Shown: one piece after another, positions 33,056 through 41,791 of the stretch
Numbering within the stretch: the stretch's first letter is position 1
How the letters are laid out: every line of letters begins with the position of its first letter
Notes under the pieces: generated by a model
What the model was told of the DNA's origin: nothing
The model's input: only the letters and a program-made list of their open reading frames with translations
Databases searched by the model: none
Translations under genes and position numbers: made by a program
Source of the DNA: Bacteroides sp.
GTDB lineage: Bacteria > Bacteroidota > Bacteroidia > Bacteroidales > Muribaculaceae
Assembly (NCBI GenBank): GCA_014801525.1
Contig: JAAVEB010000015.1
Coordinates: 23,401 to 79,742, forward strand
DNA: 56,342 nt
Direction: 5' to 3'

Positions 33056-35187
33056 TGCTTGATTATTCGGACATATTCAATAAGCGCGGTGTTGTTCTCT
33101 CGATCCACGTTGTCAACTACATATTTAAGCGACAGATGGTTTACTCCTTTGTTCAATCTTATCGGCAGCATGTTGCTGAAATCGGGGGAGTCCCAATTGC
33201 CTTCTCCTTGTTGCGGCATGATGACGGCTCCGACCTCGGCTCCTTCGATGTAGAGCATCCTGATGGCGCATTTGTCGCCCTGGTTTACAGGTCCATTGCC
33301 ATTGGTGTAGCTTACGTCAAACAGGTAATCCCCGCTTTCGGGCGCGTTGACATTGAAATAAAGAGATGTGTTGTATTCAACCGTCGTTTCTACAAATTTT
33401 TTAGCCAGTTTCCTGTCGGAGATAAGCGCGGTTCCGGCAGCGCTCATTGTTGACGACGGTATGATAATCACGCTCTTGGGATTGATATATTCATGGGTCG
33501 GCGCTGAGAAGCCGGTCAGCCCGTTTTTGTCAACCGGGACTATATTGACCGATGTGTACCCTTCTTTAGGGACGAAACTGATGGTGTCGGTTTTGTGGGT
33601 GTCGGGATAGTCACCGTTGATAAATGTCAGATATTTGAAGGTGGGATTATAATTCTCTATCTGGCAGAATTCGGGCGATTTCCACTCTATGAGAGGCGTT
33701 TCGGGGATTCGTTCGTATTGCTTGACTTCTATGTCGATCTTTTTGTGCGGGCGGTTGTCCATGATTATTTCAATTGAAACATCGCCGTTGATGGAATCGG
33801 GAAGAAAGCAATCGGGTTGTGGAGTTCCGTTGATGCTGAATGTCTTGACACTCTCTCCTGTTCCGTAAATTTTTACGGATAAAGTTGAGTTTTTGTATCT
33901 GAACCGGCTCAAAGTCTTCTCGCCGGGCAGAGATGCGGGCACGATCGGATTGAACGCGATGCCGTGACCGGTGAATTCCATTCCGGCTATTACTCGCAAT
34001 ATCAACGCTGCCATCCCGGCGTTGCTCCATGCCCCGCTCTCTTTTAAGGGTATATTATCTTGATTAGTGCATGAAAACTCTCCTTTGGCGGTGGCATAGA
34101 GGGCGCCGTGGAATAGTGTTGAAGCCAGACCGAGCTCCACGGCTGTGATGTTTCTTGATTTTGCTGCCGCGATATTCCAGAGAGCTTGGGTTGTCGACGC
34201 ATCCATTAAGCCAACCCCTGAGCCGGAAGTGTGAGGGAGCGGATAAGCCGGAAGTATTCCCTCGAGGGTGGTGGGAGTGTGCATGACAATTGATTTAGCC
34301 ATTTCAGGATTGGCTATGTCAAATATTATGGCAAGCGCCTGAGCGAAATTGTCGTTAGATGGAGAAAGTATCGGATAAACCCCGCCATATAAATATTGAC
34401 CGTAAAATCCTGATGCGGGAATCCACAAGATGGTATTTATTGCAGTTGTTATTTCCCGGTCGATGCCTGCCCATAAAGGCGTGAATGTCGTGTCGCGCAG
34501 TTCTTGGCAAATCAGGTCACGAACCTTAAACGCATTTGCGAACAGAACATTGGTCCCGAGACTCATCAATTGAAACAGGTCTACCGGTTTTGTCCATTCG
34601 GGATAATTGGCGGGCGAGTTGCCGCTTTTCCCCTTAATAAGGTTATAGCTTTCGTTCCATGCCACGCGCATATTTAGATTAAGAGTGCTTTCGATAGCCG
34701 GGAGCGCCTCCGAAATGAGGTTTTTGTCGCCGGTGGTGTTGTAGGTTTCCCAGATGGCTGTGGCGCATGATATGCCGTCGGTGGTTATAGGCCAGGAATT
34801 TTCAGGGCTTGACTGTTGAGACAGGATGATTCCGCCGCGGGCTGATTTGATTTTTGATTTGAGTTGCGTTGCCGCTTTTTGCGGAGTGAGAGCCGCGAGC
34901 GACATGAATATGTCAAGATCTGATGCGGTGTTGGTGTTTGAGTATATTTCCTTTATGGCTAATGCGAAAAGGGCGTCGATTATCGGTTGGTCGGAATGGT
35001 ATGTTGGAAGCCGGTCGTTCAAGTCGCAGTGGGTGATGGTGATTGTCTCCCCGTTCACGGTAACGCTGTCAGGGTAAACGGTAAATTCTCCCGACGAGTA
35101 TATTGCTCCGATTGGCGTGGACCCGTCATTAGTGCATGAAGTCAAGGCGAAGATGACCGATATAAGGCACAGGAAGAATGGTTTCAT
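33052..35187 (-). CDS. Lipoprotein, probable six-hairpin glycoside hydrolase with C-terminal beta domain
   Basis: A 711-residue lipoprotein (FALTSC, Cys18). Residues about 65-440 look like an (alpha/alpha)6 six-hairpin glycosidase: repeated helical segments and ISCATAIWETYNTTGDKNL, GFYGQYLYGG and ESGAWSNAGMAALILRV. A beta-rich linker follows, and the last 150 residues (ESGDYLFDVSYTNGNGPVNQ, later LRLNKGVNHLSLKYV-like sequence) resemble a CBM35/CBM6-type jelly roll. I cannot assign a GH family or substrate. It heads the operon with the phosphoesterase and GH95, suggesting work on the same fucosylated glycan. Confidence 0.72.
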   Translation of the reverse strand: MKPFFLCLISVIFALTSCTNDGSTPIGAIYSSGEFTVYPDSVTVNGETITITHCDLNDRLPTYHSDQPIIDALFALAIKEIYSNTNTASDLDIFMSLAALTPQKAATQLKSKIKSARGGIILSQQSSPENSWPITTDGISCATAIWETYNTTGDKNLISEALPAIESTLNLNMRVAWNESYNLIKGKSGNSPANYPEWTKPVDLFQLMSLGTNVLFANAFKVRDLICQELRDTTFTPLWAGIDREITTAINTILWIPASGFYGQYLYGGVYPILSPSNDNFAQALAIIFDIANPEMAKSIVMHTPTTLEGILPAYPLPHTSGSGVGLMDASTTQALWNIAAAKSRNITAVELGLASTLFHGALYATAKGEFSCTNQDNIPLKESGAWSNAGMAALILRVIAGMEFTGHGIAFNPIVPASLPGEKTLSRFRYKNSTLSVKIYGTGESVKTFSINGTPQPDCFLPDSINGDVSIEIIMDNRPHKKIDIEVKQYERIPETPLIEWKSPEFCQIENYNPTFKYLTFINGDYPDTHKTDTISFVPKEGYTSVNIVPVDKNGLTGFSAPTHEYINPKSVIIIPSSTMSAAGTALISDRKLAKKFVETTVEYNTSLYFNVNAPESGDYLFDVSYTNGNGPVNQGDKCAIRMLYIEGAEVGAVIMPQQGEGNWDSPDFSNMLPIRLNKGVNHLSLKYVVDNVDRENNTALIEYVRIIKQ

Positions 35188-35264
35188 TACGGCGTTTAGC
35201 TGTTAACAGGTTACGAATTTAATACTTTTCGGAGTAAAAACGGGAAAATTTTTCGGGGAATTGT

Positions 35265-35272
35265 TAATTTTG
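35265..35272 (+). promoter_or_regulatory. obg -7 box
   Basis: TAATTTTG matches TAnnTTTG and would give a leader of about 85 bases. The 174-base gap is shared with the divergent glycan operon, for which I see only a weak box. Confidence 0.5.
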
Positions 35273-35361
35273 TGTGTTTAAACGGCAATTGAAACCGGCG
35301 CCGCTGTGTGAACTCAATCTCAGGGTCGGGCGTTAAACCATAGTAAAAAGACTGAAAAATT

Positions 35362-36558
35362 ATGGCTGAATCCAATTTCATCGATTATGTAAAGATATTA
35401 TGCCGCTCAGGGAAGGGCGGCGCAGGTTCGCGTCACTTTTATAGAGCCAAGTATATTCCGAAAGGGGGTCCCGACGGAGGCGACGGAGGTCGTGGAGGTC
35501 ACATTATATTGAAAGGAAACAAGAATATGTGGACTCTGCTGCCGCTGAAATACCAGCGTCATGTCTTTGCCGGCGACGGACAAAGCGGATCGGGCAACCG
35601 AAGTTTCGGAAAGGACGGCGAGGATAAAATCATTGAAGTGCCCTGTGGAACGGTGGTGTTCGACTCTGAAACCGGAGAATTCCTTTGTGAAGTGACTCAG
35701 GACGGTGAAGAAGTTAAGTTGTTGCGAGGCGGTCGAGGCGGTCTTGGCAACTGGCATTTCAAAAGCGCCACCAACCGCACTCCGCGTTATGCGCAGCCCG
35801 GCGAGCCTGCGATAGAGAAATCGGTGATTCTCGAACTGAAATTGCTTGCCGACGTAGGTCTTGTAGGATTCCCTAATGCCGGAAAGTCGACATTGCTATC
35901 GTCAATATCGGCAGCGCGTCCTAAAATTGCCGATTATCCTTTCACCACTATGGAGCCTCAGCTTGGAATTGTGAGCTACAGGGACAACCGCTCGTTTGTG
36001 ATGGCTGATATTCCGGGCATCATCGAGGGAGCGAGTGAAGGCAAGGGTCTCGGACTCCGCTTTTTGCGTCACATCGAGCGAAATGCGGTGCTCCTTTTCA
36101 TGGTGCCTGCCGATGCCGCCGACATACGCAAGGAATATGAAATACTCCTGAGCGAGCTTACTAAATTCAATCCCGAACTCGTAGACAAGCAGCGTGTTCT
36201 TGCCATCAGCAAGAGTGATATGCTCGACGACGAGCTTATCGCTGAAATCGAGAAGGAGCTTCCTGCCGACGTGCCCCATGTGTTTATTTCCGCTGTCACC
36301 GGGCAAGGGATAACCGAGTTGAAAGATTTGCTGTGGAAAGCGATCAACGATGAGGCTAACCGTGCCGAGCCGATGACAATCACCCACCGCCGTCTTGACG
36401 GTCATCATCGTGTGCGTGAGGAAGATGAGTTCATCTTTGAGAATCCGGCTATGCCCGACCCGACCGATGAGGAGCTTGCCGACAGCGAATTCATGGATGA
36501 TGATTGGGAAGATTGCGATTGGGAATATCTTGGCGATGACGACACCAAGCTGGATTGA
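35362..36558 (+). CDS. obg: GTPase ObgE/CgtA
   Basis: A 398-residue ribosome-assembly and stress GTPase. The glycine-rich Obg fold occupies about 1-158 ([25 protein letters not shown]). The G domain follows: GFPNAGKST (G1), [12 protein letters not shown] (G2), DIPGIIEGA (G3), SKSD (G4) and SAVTGQG (G5). A strongly acidic tail (about 355-398) is present. The start of the next gene lies inside its last codons. Confidence 0.97.
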   Translation: MAESNFIDYVKILCRSGKGGAGSRHFYRAKYIPKGGPDGGDGGRGGHIILKGNKNMWTLLPLKYQRHVFAGDGQSGSGNRSFGKDGEDKIIEVPCGTVVFDSETGEFLCEVTQDGEEVKLLRGGRGGLGNWHFKSATNRTPRYAQPGEPAIEKSVILELKLLADVGLVGFPNAGKSTLLSSISAARPKIADYPFTTMEPQLGIVSYRDNRSFVMADIPGIIEGASEGKGLGLRFLRHIERNAVLLFMVPADAADIRKEYEILLSELTKFNPELVDKQRVLAISKSDMLDDELIAEIEKELPADVPHVFISAVTGQGITELKDLLWKAINDEANRAEPMTITHRRLDGHHRVREEDEFIFENPAMPDPTDEELADSEFMDDDWEDCDWEYLGDDDTKLD

Positions 36559-37279
36559 CCTTATTGAAATCGCGCCTGAGGTAAAAGCGCTGGTGACTTG
36601 CCGGGGTGAAGCCGACGAGTCGCCTTACAGCGGGTTTAACCCGTGTCATTACACCGGTGATTCACCTGCCCGCGTCGCAGCGTCAAGGAAAGCTCTTGCC
36701 GATTATATAGGTGTGGGCGAGGAGCGTATAATATTGCCGCGGCAAACCCACTCCAACGTCTGCAAACTGATAGATGAGATTCCGGTGGATGATGCCGGTC
36801 TGTATGGAGTCGATGCTCTTGTCACCCGCATGAAAAGAGTGGCGATAGGGGTTTCGACTGCCGACTGCGTGCCTATATTGCTTGTCGACCCCCGGGCTGA
36901 GGTGATCGCTGCTGTTCATGCAGGATGGCGAGGCGCCGTCGGCGGAATTATCGAGAACAGTGTGGAGATGATGCTTGCCGCCGGGAGCGATGCGTCACGG
37001 ATAAAAGCTGCGATAGCTCCATGTATATGTTCCGGTTGTTTTGAAGTAGGCGAAGAGGTTGCCGGGCGGTTTCCCGAGTCGTGCGTGATAAGGGGTCTGG
37101 ATAAGCCTCATGTTGATCTTCCGCTGTTTGTGAAGATGACGCTTGAAAAATGTGGATTGGATGGAGAATCGATAGCCATGCCGGTTGCGTGTACGCGTTG
37201 CCGTCCCGACCGCTATTTCTCAGCGCGAGCGATTGGGATTAATTCAGGGCGTAATTTTTCAATGATAATGCTGCGTTAA
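36536..37279 (+). CDS. YfiH/LACC1-family purine nucleoside phosphorylase-like enzyme
   Basis: A 247-residue protein of the family once called polyphenol oxidase or laccase-domain proteins, now linked to purine nucleoside phosphorolysis and deamination. I chose the ATG at 36536, overlapping obg by 23 bases, because it yields the short N terminus before [14 protein letters not shown]. Zinc-site residues are in RQTHSN (His), TADCVPIL (Cys) and [12 protein letters not shown] (His). Its stop overlaps the convergent MATE gene by four bases. Confidence 0.9.
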   Translation: MTTPSWIDLIEIAPEVKALVTCRGEADESPYSGFNPCHYTGDSPARVAASRKALADYIGVGEERIILPRQTHSNVCKLIDEIPVDDAGLYGVDALVTRMKRVAIGVSTADCVPILLVDPRAEVIAAVHAGWRGAVGGIIENSVEMMLAAGSDASRIKAAIAPCICSGCFEVGEEVAGRFPESCVIRGLDKPHVDLPLFVKMTLEKCGLDGESIAMPVACTRCRPDRYFSARAIGINSGRNFSMIMLR

Positions 37280-38646
37280 ATCGGCTGCACTTTGCGTGAG
37301 AACACTCTGTGTTGCACTATGAAATAGGCGGTCATTACCGCTCCTCCCGTGATAACCCATGATATGGGATAGATTTGAAGCAGGCGCGCGAAGTCAAAGG
37401 CGTATTTTGCCGCAAGATAAACCCATCCGAGTCTCAGAACGCAAGTCCCGAATATGGTGATAAGCGTAGGGGTCATTGAGTAGCCGAGTCCGCGCATACA
37501 AGCTCCGCTGACTTCATAGGTTGTCGCTATCCATTGAAATAGAAGCACGCACTGGAGCCTTATGATGGCATAATGCATCACGTTGCTGTCGGTGGTGAAA
37601 ATGTTGAGGAAGAAGTCTTTCTGCCACACGATAAGCACATTCATCGTTCCGGTGCTCACCATTCCGGCGACAAGACACAACCAGAAGACCCGCTTGCAGC
37701 GGTCATATTGACCGGCTCCGTAGTTCTGGCTTAAAAACGCCACGGCAGCTTGGCAGAACGCGCTCACGATGTAATAGCAATACACCTCATAGGTTAGGGC
37801 TGCTGCCGAGCCGGCGACTGCGGCTGAACCAAATTTATTTATCGAGCTTTGAATAAAGATGTTGGCAAATGAAAACACCATTCCCTGGATTCCGGCAGGG
37901 ATACCGATTTGCAGAATCTTTTTCAGCTCGCTGCGATTCACTGCGATGGCTTTGATGTTTAATCGGTAGGGTTCCGGCTCCTTGGTGAGCCAATAAATCA
38001 TGAGAAACGCGTTGACGGCATTTGAAATTACGGTCGCAAGAGCCACGCCGTCGACATCCATGTCGAAAAATTTCACGAACACAAGATCGAGGATGATGTT
38101 GAGGGCGCTTGCCACGGCAAGACTGTAGAACGGGCGTTTCGTGTCGCCCATGCTTCGCATTATTGCCGACGCAAAGTTGTAAATCATCATGAACGGCATC
38201 CCCAGGAAATATACTTTAAGGTATAGAGTGGCGAGGTCGATGACATCTTCAGGCACGCTCATCAGTTCCAGAATCGGCTTGGCAAAAAGTTCGCCAACGA
38301 GCAGCAGGATTATTCCGCTCGCCACGGCAACGAATGACACTGTGGAGATGGCTCTTTTTATGCCGGCATGGTTTCGTTGTCCGATGTAGTTGGCGATGAC
38401 GATATTGGCACCTATCGATATGCCGAGAAAAAGACTCACCATTATGCTTATCAACGAGCCGTTGCTGCCCACCGCCGCCATTGCCTGGCTGGAAGCGAAG
38501 CGTCCCACGATTCCCACGTCGACTGCATTGAATGATTGTTGCAGTATTCCGCTGGCAAGCAGCGGCATGGCAAAAATTATTATTTTCCTAAACAGTGGTC
38601 CGTGGAGCATGTCTACCCCGGTTGTCTTTTTCACGTTGCTGTTCAT
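37276..38646 (-). CDS. MATE-family efflux transporter
   Basis: A 456-residue inner-membrane protein with about 12 membrane segments in two homologous halves, typical of MATE exporters of cationic compounds driven by Na+ or H+. The start region HGPLFRKIIIFAMPLLASGILQQ and FNAVDVGIVGRFAS are family hallmarks. No regulator is adjacent and no substrate can be inferred. It is convergent with the YfiH-type gene. Confidence 0.93.
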   Translation of the reverse strand: MNSNVKKTTGVDMLHGPLFRKIIIFAMPLLASGILQQSFNAVDVGIVGRFASSQAMAAVGSNGSLISIMVSLFLGISIGANIVIANYIGQRNHAGIKRAISTVSFVAVASGIILLLVGELFAKPILELMSVPEDVIDLATLYLKVYFLGMPFMMIYNFASAIMRSMGDTKRPFYSLAVASALNIILDLVFVKFFDMDVDGVALATVISNAVNAFLMIYWLTKEPEPYRLNIKAIAVNRSELKKILQIGIPAGIQGMVFSFANIFIQSSINKFGSAAVAGSAAALTYEVYCYYIVSAFCQAAVAFLSQNYGAGQYDRCKRVFWLCLVAGMVSTGTMNVLIVWQKDFFLNIFTTDSNVMHYAIIRLQCVLLFQWIATTYEVSGACMRGLGYSMTPTLITIFGTCVLRLGWVYLAAKYAFDFARLLQIYPISWVITGGAVMTAYFIVQHRVFSRKVQPI

Positions 38647-38764
38647 TGACTGGTTAAATATTTAAGACCGTATCCGTTTTTTCAATTCAAGGCGCAAAGT
38701 TCGTTATTTTATTCCGAAAAAACGAACTGTGAGTATAGGAAAAGAGTGCATTTGCCTGTCTTTA

Positions 38765-38772
38765 TACATTTG
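38765..38772 (+). promoter_or_regulatory. Possible -7 box upstream of the ECF sigma gene
   Basis: TACATTTG matches TAnnTTTG; the predicted mRNA leader would be about 85 bases. A 14-codon ATG frame begins at 38781, close to the predicted start. Confidence 0.45.
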
Positions 38773-38861
38773 TAATTGTCATGGGTGATGAAACTATTTT
38801 GAGAAACGTGCGACTAATTGAATAGAATGAATTAAATTGGCGCCTTTGTCGGGGCTGATTT

Positions 38862-39371
38862 ATGAAACAACTGCTGATGAAAACTCAAAACGAAGATAAA
38901 GACCGTGAATTTTCCCAACTGATTGACCGGTATGATAAGCTTATCGCCAAGGTGTGCTATTTTTATGCCGTGGATGCCGACGACTTTTATGATTTGCGTC
39001 AGGAGTCGCTGATTAATCTGTGGCGCGGTTTTGACTCGTTCCGCGGTTCTTCATCGTTATCGACGTGGGTCTATCGCGTGTGTCTAAACAGTTGCGTGTC
39101 GTTTTTCCGTAAGAATCACAGAAAAACGAGTTCGGTCCCCATCGAGCAACTTCCCGATATTATCGCTCCCGATGCCGGCAAAGCTGAACTGATGAGGGAG
39201 ATGTACGGACTTATAAATCGGCTTAACCGGCAAGAAAAAGCTCTTGTGCTGTTGTGGCTCGATCAGCGGAGTTATGATGAGATTGCCGATATAATGGGTG
39301 TGCCGCGCAACACTGTGGCGTCGAGACTGCGACGTGTGAAAGAAAAACTTGTAAAATACTCTAATGAATAG
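38862..39371 (+). CDS. ECF-type RNA polymerase sigma factor
   Basis: A 169-residue sigma-70 family factor with only regions 2 and 4. Region 2 (about 20-90) has DFYDLRQESLINLWRGFDSF and STWVYRVCLNSC; region 4 (about 115-165) has a helix-turn-helix with YDEIADIMGVPRNTVASRLRR. A second ATG at 38877 is an alternative start. It is followed after six bases by a four-helix membrane protein that may be its anti-sigma factor. Its targets are unknown. Confidence 0.93.
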   Translation: MKQLLMKTQNEDKDREFSQLIDRYDKLIAKVCYFYAVDADDFYDLRQESLINLWRGFDSFRGSSSLSTWVYRVCLNSCVSFFRKNHRKTSSVPIEQLPDIIAPDAGKAELMREMYGLINRLNRQEKALVLLWLDQRSYDEIADIMGVPRNTVASRLRRVKEKLVKYSNE

Positions 39372-39377
39372 GAATGT

Positions 39378-39911
39378 ATGAACCCTGAGGATATGGAAAA
39401 TAAGTGGAAGGAACTCGACTTCAGACTTAGCAGTCTTGAAGCCGAAAGACAAAAAACTATAGATATGTTGAAAATGAACAAACTGAAATCGGCTCAGCAA
39501 CAGCTTGCCGACCAATATCGACGGTTCAGTTTGATAGGTCCGATACTCGGACTGTCGGTCGTGCTTGGTCAATCGAGATTTTTAAGTTTAGGAGCCTTGA
39601 TTCTTATCGCGGCATATTTTTGTATTGCCGGGGCGATGGACGCTTATCTGTGTCATGGAATAAAAAGCATTGATTTAGGAGAAATGGGCGTTGAAGAGGT
39701 AGCTGCTAAGGCGCGTCGATATAAACGCATTCATCATTATTGTCAGGTGGTGCTTATCGCTATGTGTATTCCGGTATTGATTTGCATGTTTTCCGCATTT
39801 CCCGAGACATATTATCGCTGGGGCATGATCGCCGGAATCGGCGTGGGGCTTGCCGTCGGGCTATCGATTTATTTGAAAATGATGCGTAATTATAAAGACA
39901 TGATAGACTGA
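39378..39911 (+). CDS. Membrane protein, candidate anti-sigma partner
   Basis: A 177-residue protein of unknown family. The first 50 residues are hydrophilic and coiled-coil-like (ENKWKELDFRLSSLEAERQ), followed by four likely membrane segments (about 53-67, 70-92, 120-137, 145-165) and a short basic tail. Gene order directly after an ECF sigma gene and the cytosolic N terminus suggest sigma-factor sequestration. That is inference from context; no anti-sigma domain is recognised. Confidence 0.75.
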   Translation: MNPEDMENKWKELDFRLSSLEAERQKTIDMLKMNKLKSAQQQLADQYRRFSLIGPILGLSVVLGQSRFLSLGALILIAAYFCIAGAMDAYLCHGIKSIDLGEMGVEEVAAKARRYKRIHHYCQVVLIAMCIPVLICMFSAFPETYYRWGMIAGIGVGLAVGLSIYLKMMRNYKDMID

Positions 39912-39957
39912 ACCGTTAGCCATCCTTGACCGGGCTCCCGATGTACAAGCTGGAGGT

Positions 39958-39989
39958 TTTGTAGAATTGGCGCAAAATGAGTAATTTTG
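39958..39989 (+). promoter_or_regulatory. glsA promoter abutting the start codon
   Basis: TTTG (39958-39961), exactly 20 bases, then TAATTTTG (39982-39989). The ATG follows four bases later at 39994, so transcription should begin at the start codon. Confidence 0.8.
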
Positions 39990-39993
39990 CGCC

Positions 39994-40830
39994 ATGTTTG
40001 CGGATAAAAGTGAAGACACGTTGAGGATTGACGTTGATGCGGTGTTGAGAAGCCGCATCCCGGATCATTATCGGTTTATTCCGAAGTGGGCGGTGCGTTG
40101 GCTCGAACGGACTATATGTCAGGACGGGCTCAACAGCCTCCTTGAGCATAACCGAGGAAAGCATGGCGCCGAGTTTTGCAACGCAGTGCTGAAGGATTTG
40201 AATGTCACCTATAAAGTGAGTGGCGAGGAGCATCTCTCCGGGAAAAAGCGTGTGATTTTCGTTTCAAACCATCCCCTTGGAGCGTTGGACGGAATTGCTA
40301 TGATCGATTGGGTGTCAGGCGTCTATGGTGGAAATGTGAAATTTGTGGTCAACGACCTGTTGATGAATGTCAAGCCGCTGCGTGATGTTTTCCTTCCGGT
40401 CAACAAACATGGGCGCCAGAACAGGGGCGATTCAGTTGCTATCGACGAGTATATGGCGGGGGATGACCCGGTTATAATTTTTCCTGCCGGGCTGGTTTCG
40501 CGAAAGCAATCGGGAGGCATAAGCGACCTCCGATGGAACAAAATGTTTATAAATAAGGCGGTCGAATATAAGAGGGATATAATTCCGGTGTTTTTTGACG
40601 CAAAAAATTCAGCATTTTTTTATAACTTTGCGAAAATCCGTGCTCTTGCCGGCTTGAAGTTCAACATAGAGATGATATATCTCCCTCGGGAGATTTTCCG
40701 AAGCCGAGGCTCGAAATTCAATATTCATGTTGGTGAACCGTTGAGTTACACGGCTTTCAACGGTGGAGTCAAGGCGCTTGATGAAGCGGAGCAGGTGAAG
40801 CGGATTGTATATAATTTAAAGAAAAGTTGA
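39994..40830 (+). CDS. glsA: PlsC-like O-acyltransferase, GlsA type
   Basis: A 278-residue lysophospholipid-acyltransferase-like enzyme. With the GNAT enzyme downstream it matches the glycine-lipid pair known from Bacteroides thetaiotaomicron: GlsB makes N-acyl-3-hydroxy glycine and GlsA adds a second acyl chain to its hydroxyl. The catalytic box is SNHPLGALDG, in which His and Asp are separated by five residues rather than the usual four; FPAGLVSRKQ is the later conserved block. It has its own promoter and lies 16 bases before glsB. Confidence 0.85.
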   Translation: MFADKSEDTLRIDVDAVLRSRIPDHYRFIPKWAVRWLERTICQDGLNSLLEHNRGKHGAEFCNAVLKDLNVTYKVSGEEHLSGKKRVIFVSNHPLGALDGIAMIDWVSGVYGGNVKFVVNDLLMNVKPLRDVFLPVNKHGRQNRGDSVAIDEYMAGDDPVIIFPAGLVSRKQSGGISDLRWNKMFINKAVEYKRDIIPVFFDAKNSAFFYNFAKIRALAGLKFNIEMIYLPREIFRSRGSKFNIHVGEPLSYTAFNGGVKALDEAEQVKRIVYNLKKS

Positions 40831-40846
40831 ATATTCAGAGTCCAAT

Positions 40847-41791
40847 ATGGAACAGCCAATCATAGATCCGGTGGCTACCGATATATTGAAAAGTGAATTG
40901 ACCCCCGATAAGTTTCTTCGGGAAACAAACAAGGGGGGGAACTATATTTATATAACCGATGCTCACACGTCGCCTAATGTCATGAAAGAGATAGGTCGAC
41001 TGCGCGAAATCGCATTCCGCAATGCGGGCGGCGGAACAGGTAAGGATTGTGACATCGATGAATTTGACTTGATGGAGCCGCCTTGTCGCCAGTTAATCGT
41101 GTGGGATCCCGAAGCTGAAATGATATTGGGAGGCTACAGGTTTATAATCGGGGAGGATGTGACTATTCTTCCGGGCGGAGTGCCGCGGATAGCCACGGGT
41201 CATATGTTCAGGTTCTCTGACCGCTTCCTCAATGAATTGTTGCCTAACACGCTTGAATTGGGACGCTCTTTTGTGAGACTCGAATATCAGTCGTCTAAGG
41301 CGGGAGCTAAGGCACTTTATGCTCTTGATAATCTTTGGGACGGTCTTGGCGCGTTGACAGTAGTTTACCCTCAGGTGAAATATCTCTTCGGCAAGGTCAC
41401 GATGTATCCGAGCTATATAAGAGAGTGCCGCAACATGATTCTGTATTTCCTCAACAAGCATTTCCCCGATCCCGATAATCTTGTTTCGCCCATAGAACCG
41501 CTGCCTACGGGGATTGACGAGGACGAGATGGCGAAGCTCTTTGTGGGAAATTCCTTTAAAGAGGATTATAAAATACTCAACAAGGCTATCCGTGATCGCG
41601 GCATCAATATCCCGCCGTTGGTTAACGCTTATATGAGCCTGTCGCCGTCGATGAGAATGTTTGGAACGGCGATTAACACCGAATTTGGCGATGTCGAGGA
41701 AACCGGCATATTTTTCGCCATATCCGATATTTTTGAGGAGAAAAAGGACCGTCACATCGGCACTTATCATGCCGTTAACCAGCAGTTATGA
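40847..41791 (+). CDS. glsB: GNAT-type N-acyltransferase, GlsB type (glycine lipid synthesis)
   Basis: A 314-residue protein of the OlsB/hemolysin-like acyltransferase family. It has VWDPEAEMILGGYRF and LELGRSFVRLEYQ, the latter the family's characteristic ELGRSxV block. In Bacteroides the homologous enzyme acylates glycine with a 3-hydroxy fatty acid, giving commendamide-type products. An ornithine substrate, as in OlsB, is the alternative. Its stop overlaps the next gene's start (ATGA). Confidence 0.87.
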   Translation: MEQPIIDPVATDILKSELTPDKFLRETNKGGNYIYITDAHTSPNVMKEIGRLREIAFRNAGGGTGKDCDIDEFDLMEPPCRQLIVWDPEAEMILGGYRFIIGEDVTILPGGVPRIATGHMFRFSDRFLNELLPNTLELGRSFVRLEYQSSKAGAKALYALDNLWDGLGALTVVYPQVKYLFGKVTMYPSYIRECRNMILYFLNKHFPDPDNLVSPIEPLPTGIDEDEMAKLFVGNSFKEDYKILNKAIRDRGINIPPLVNAYMSLSPSMRMFGTAINTEFGDVEETGIFFAISDIFEEKKDRHIGTYHAVNQQL

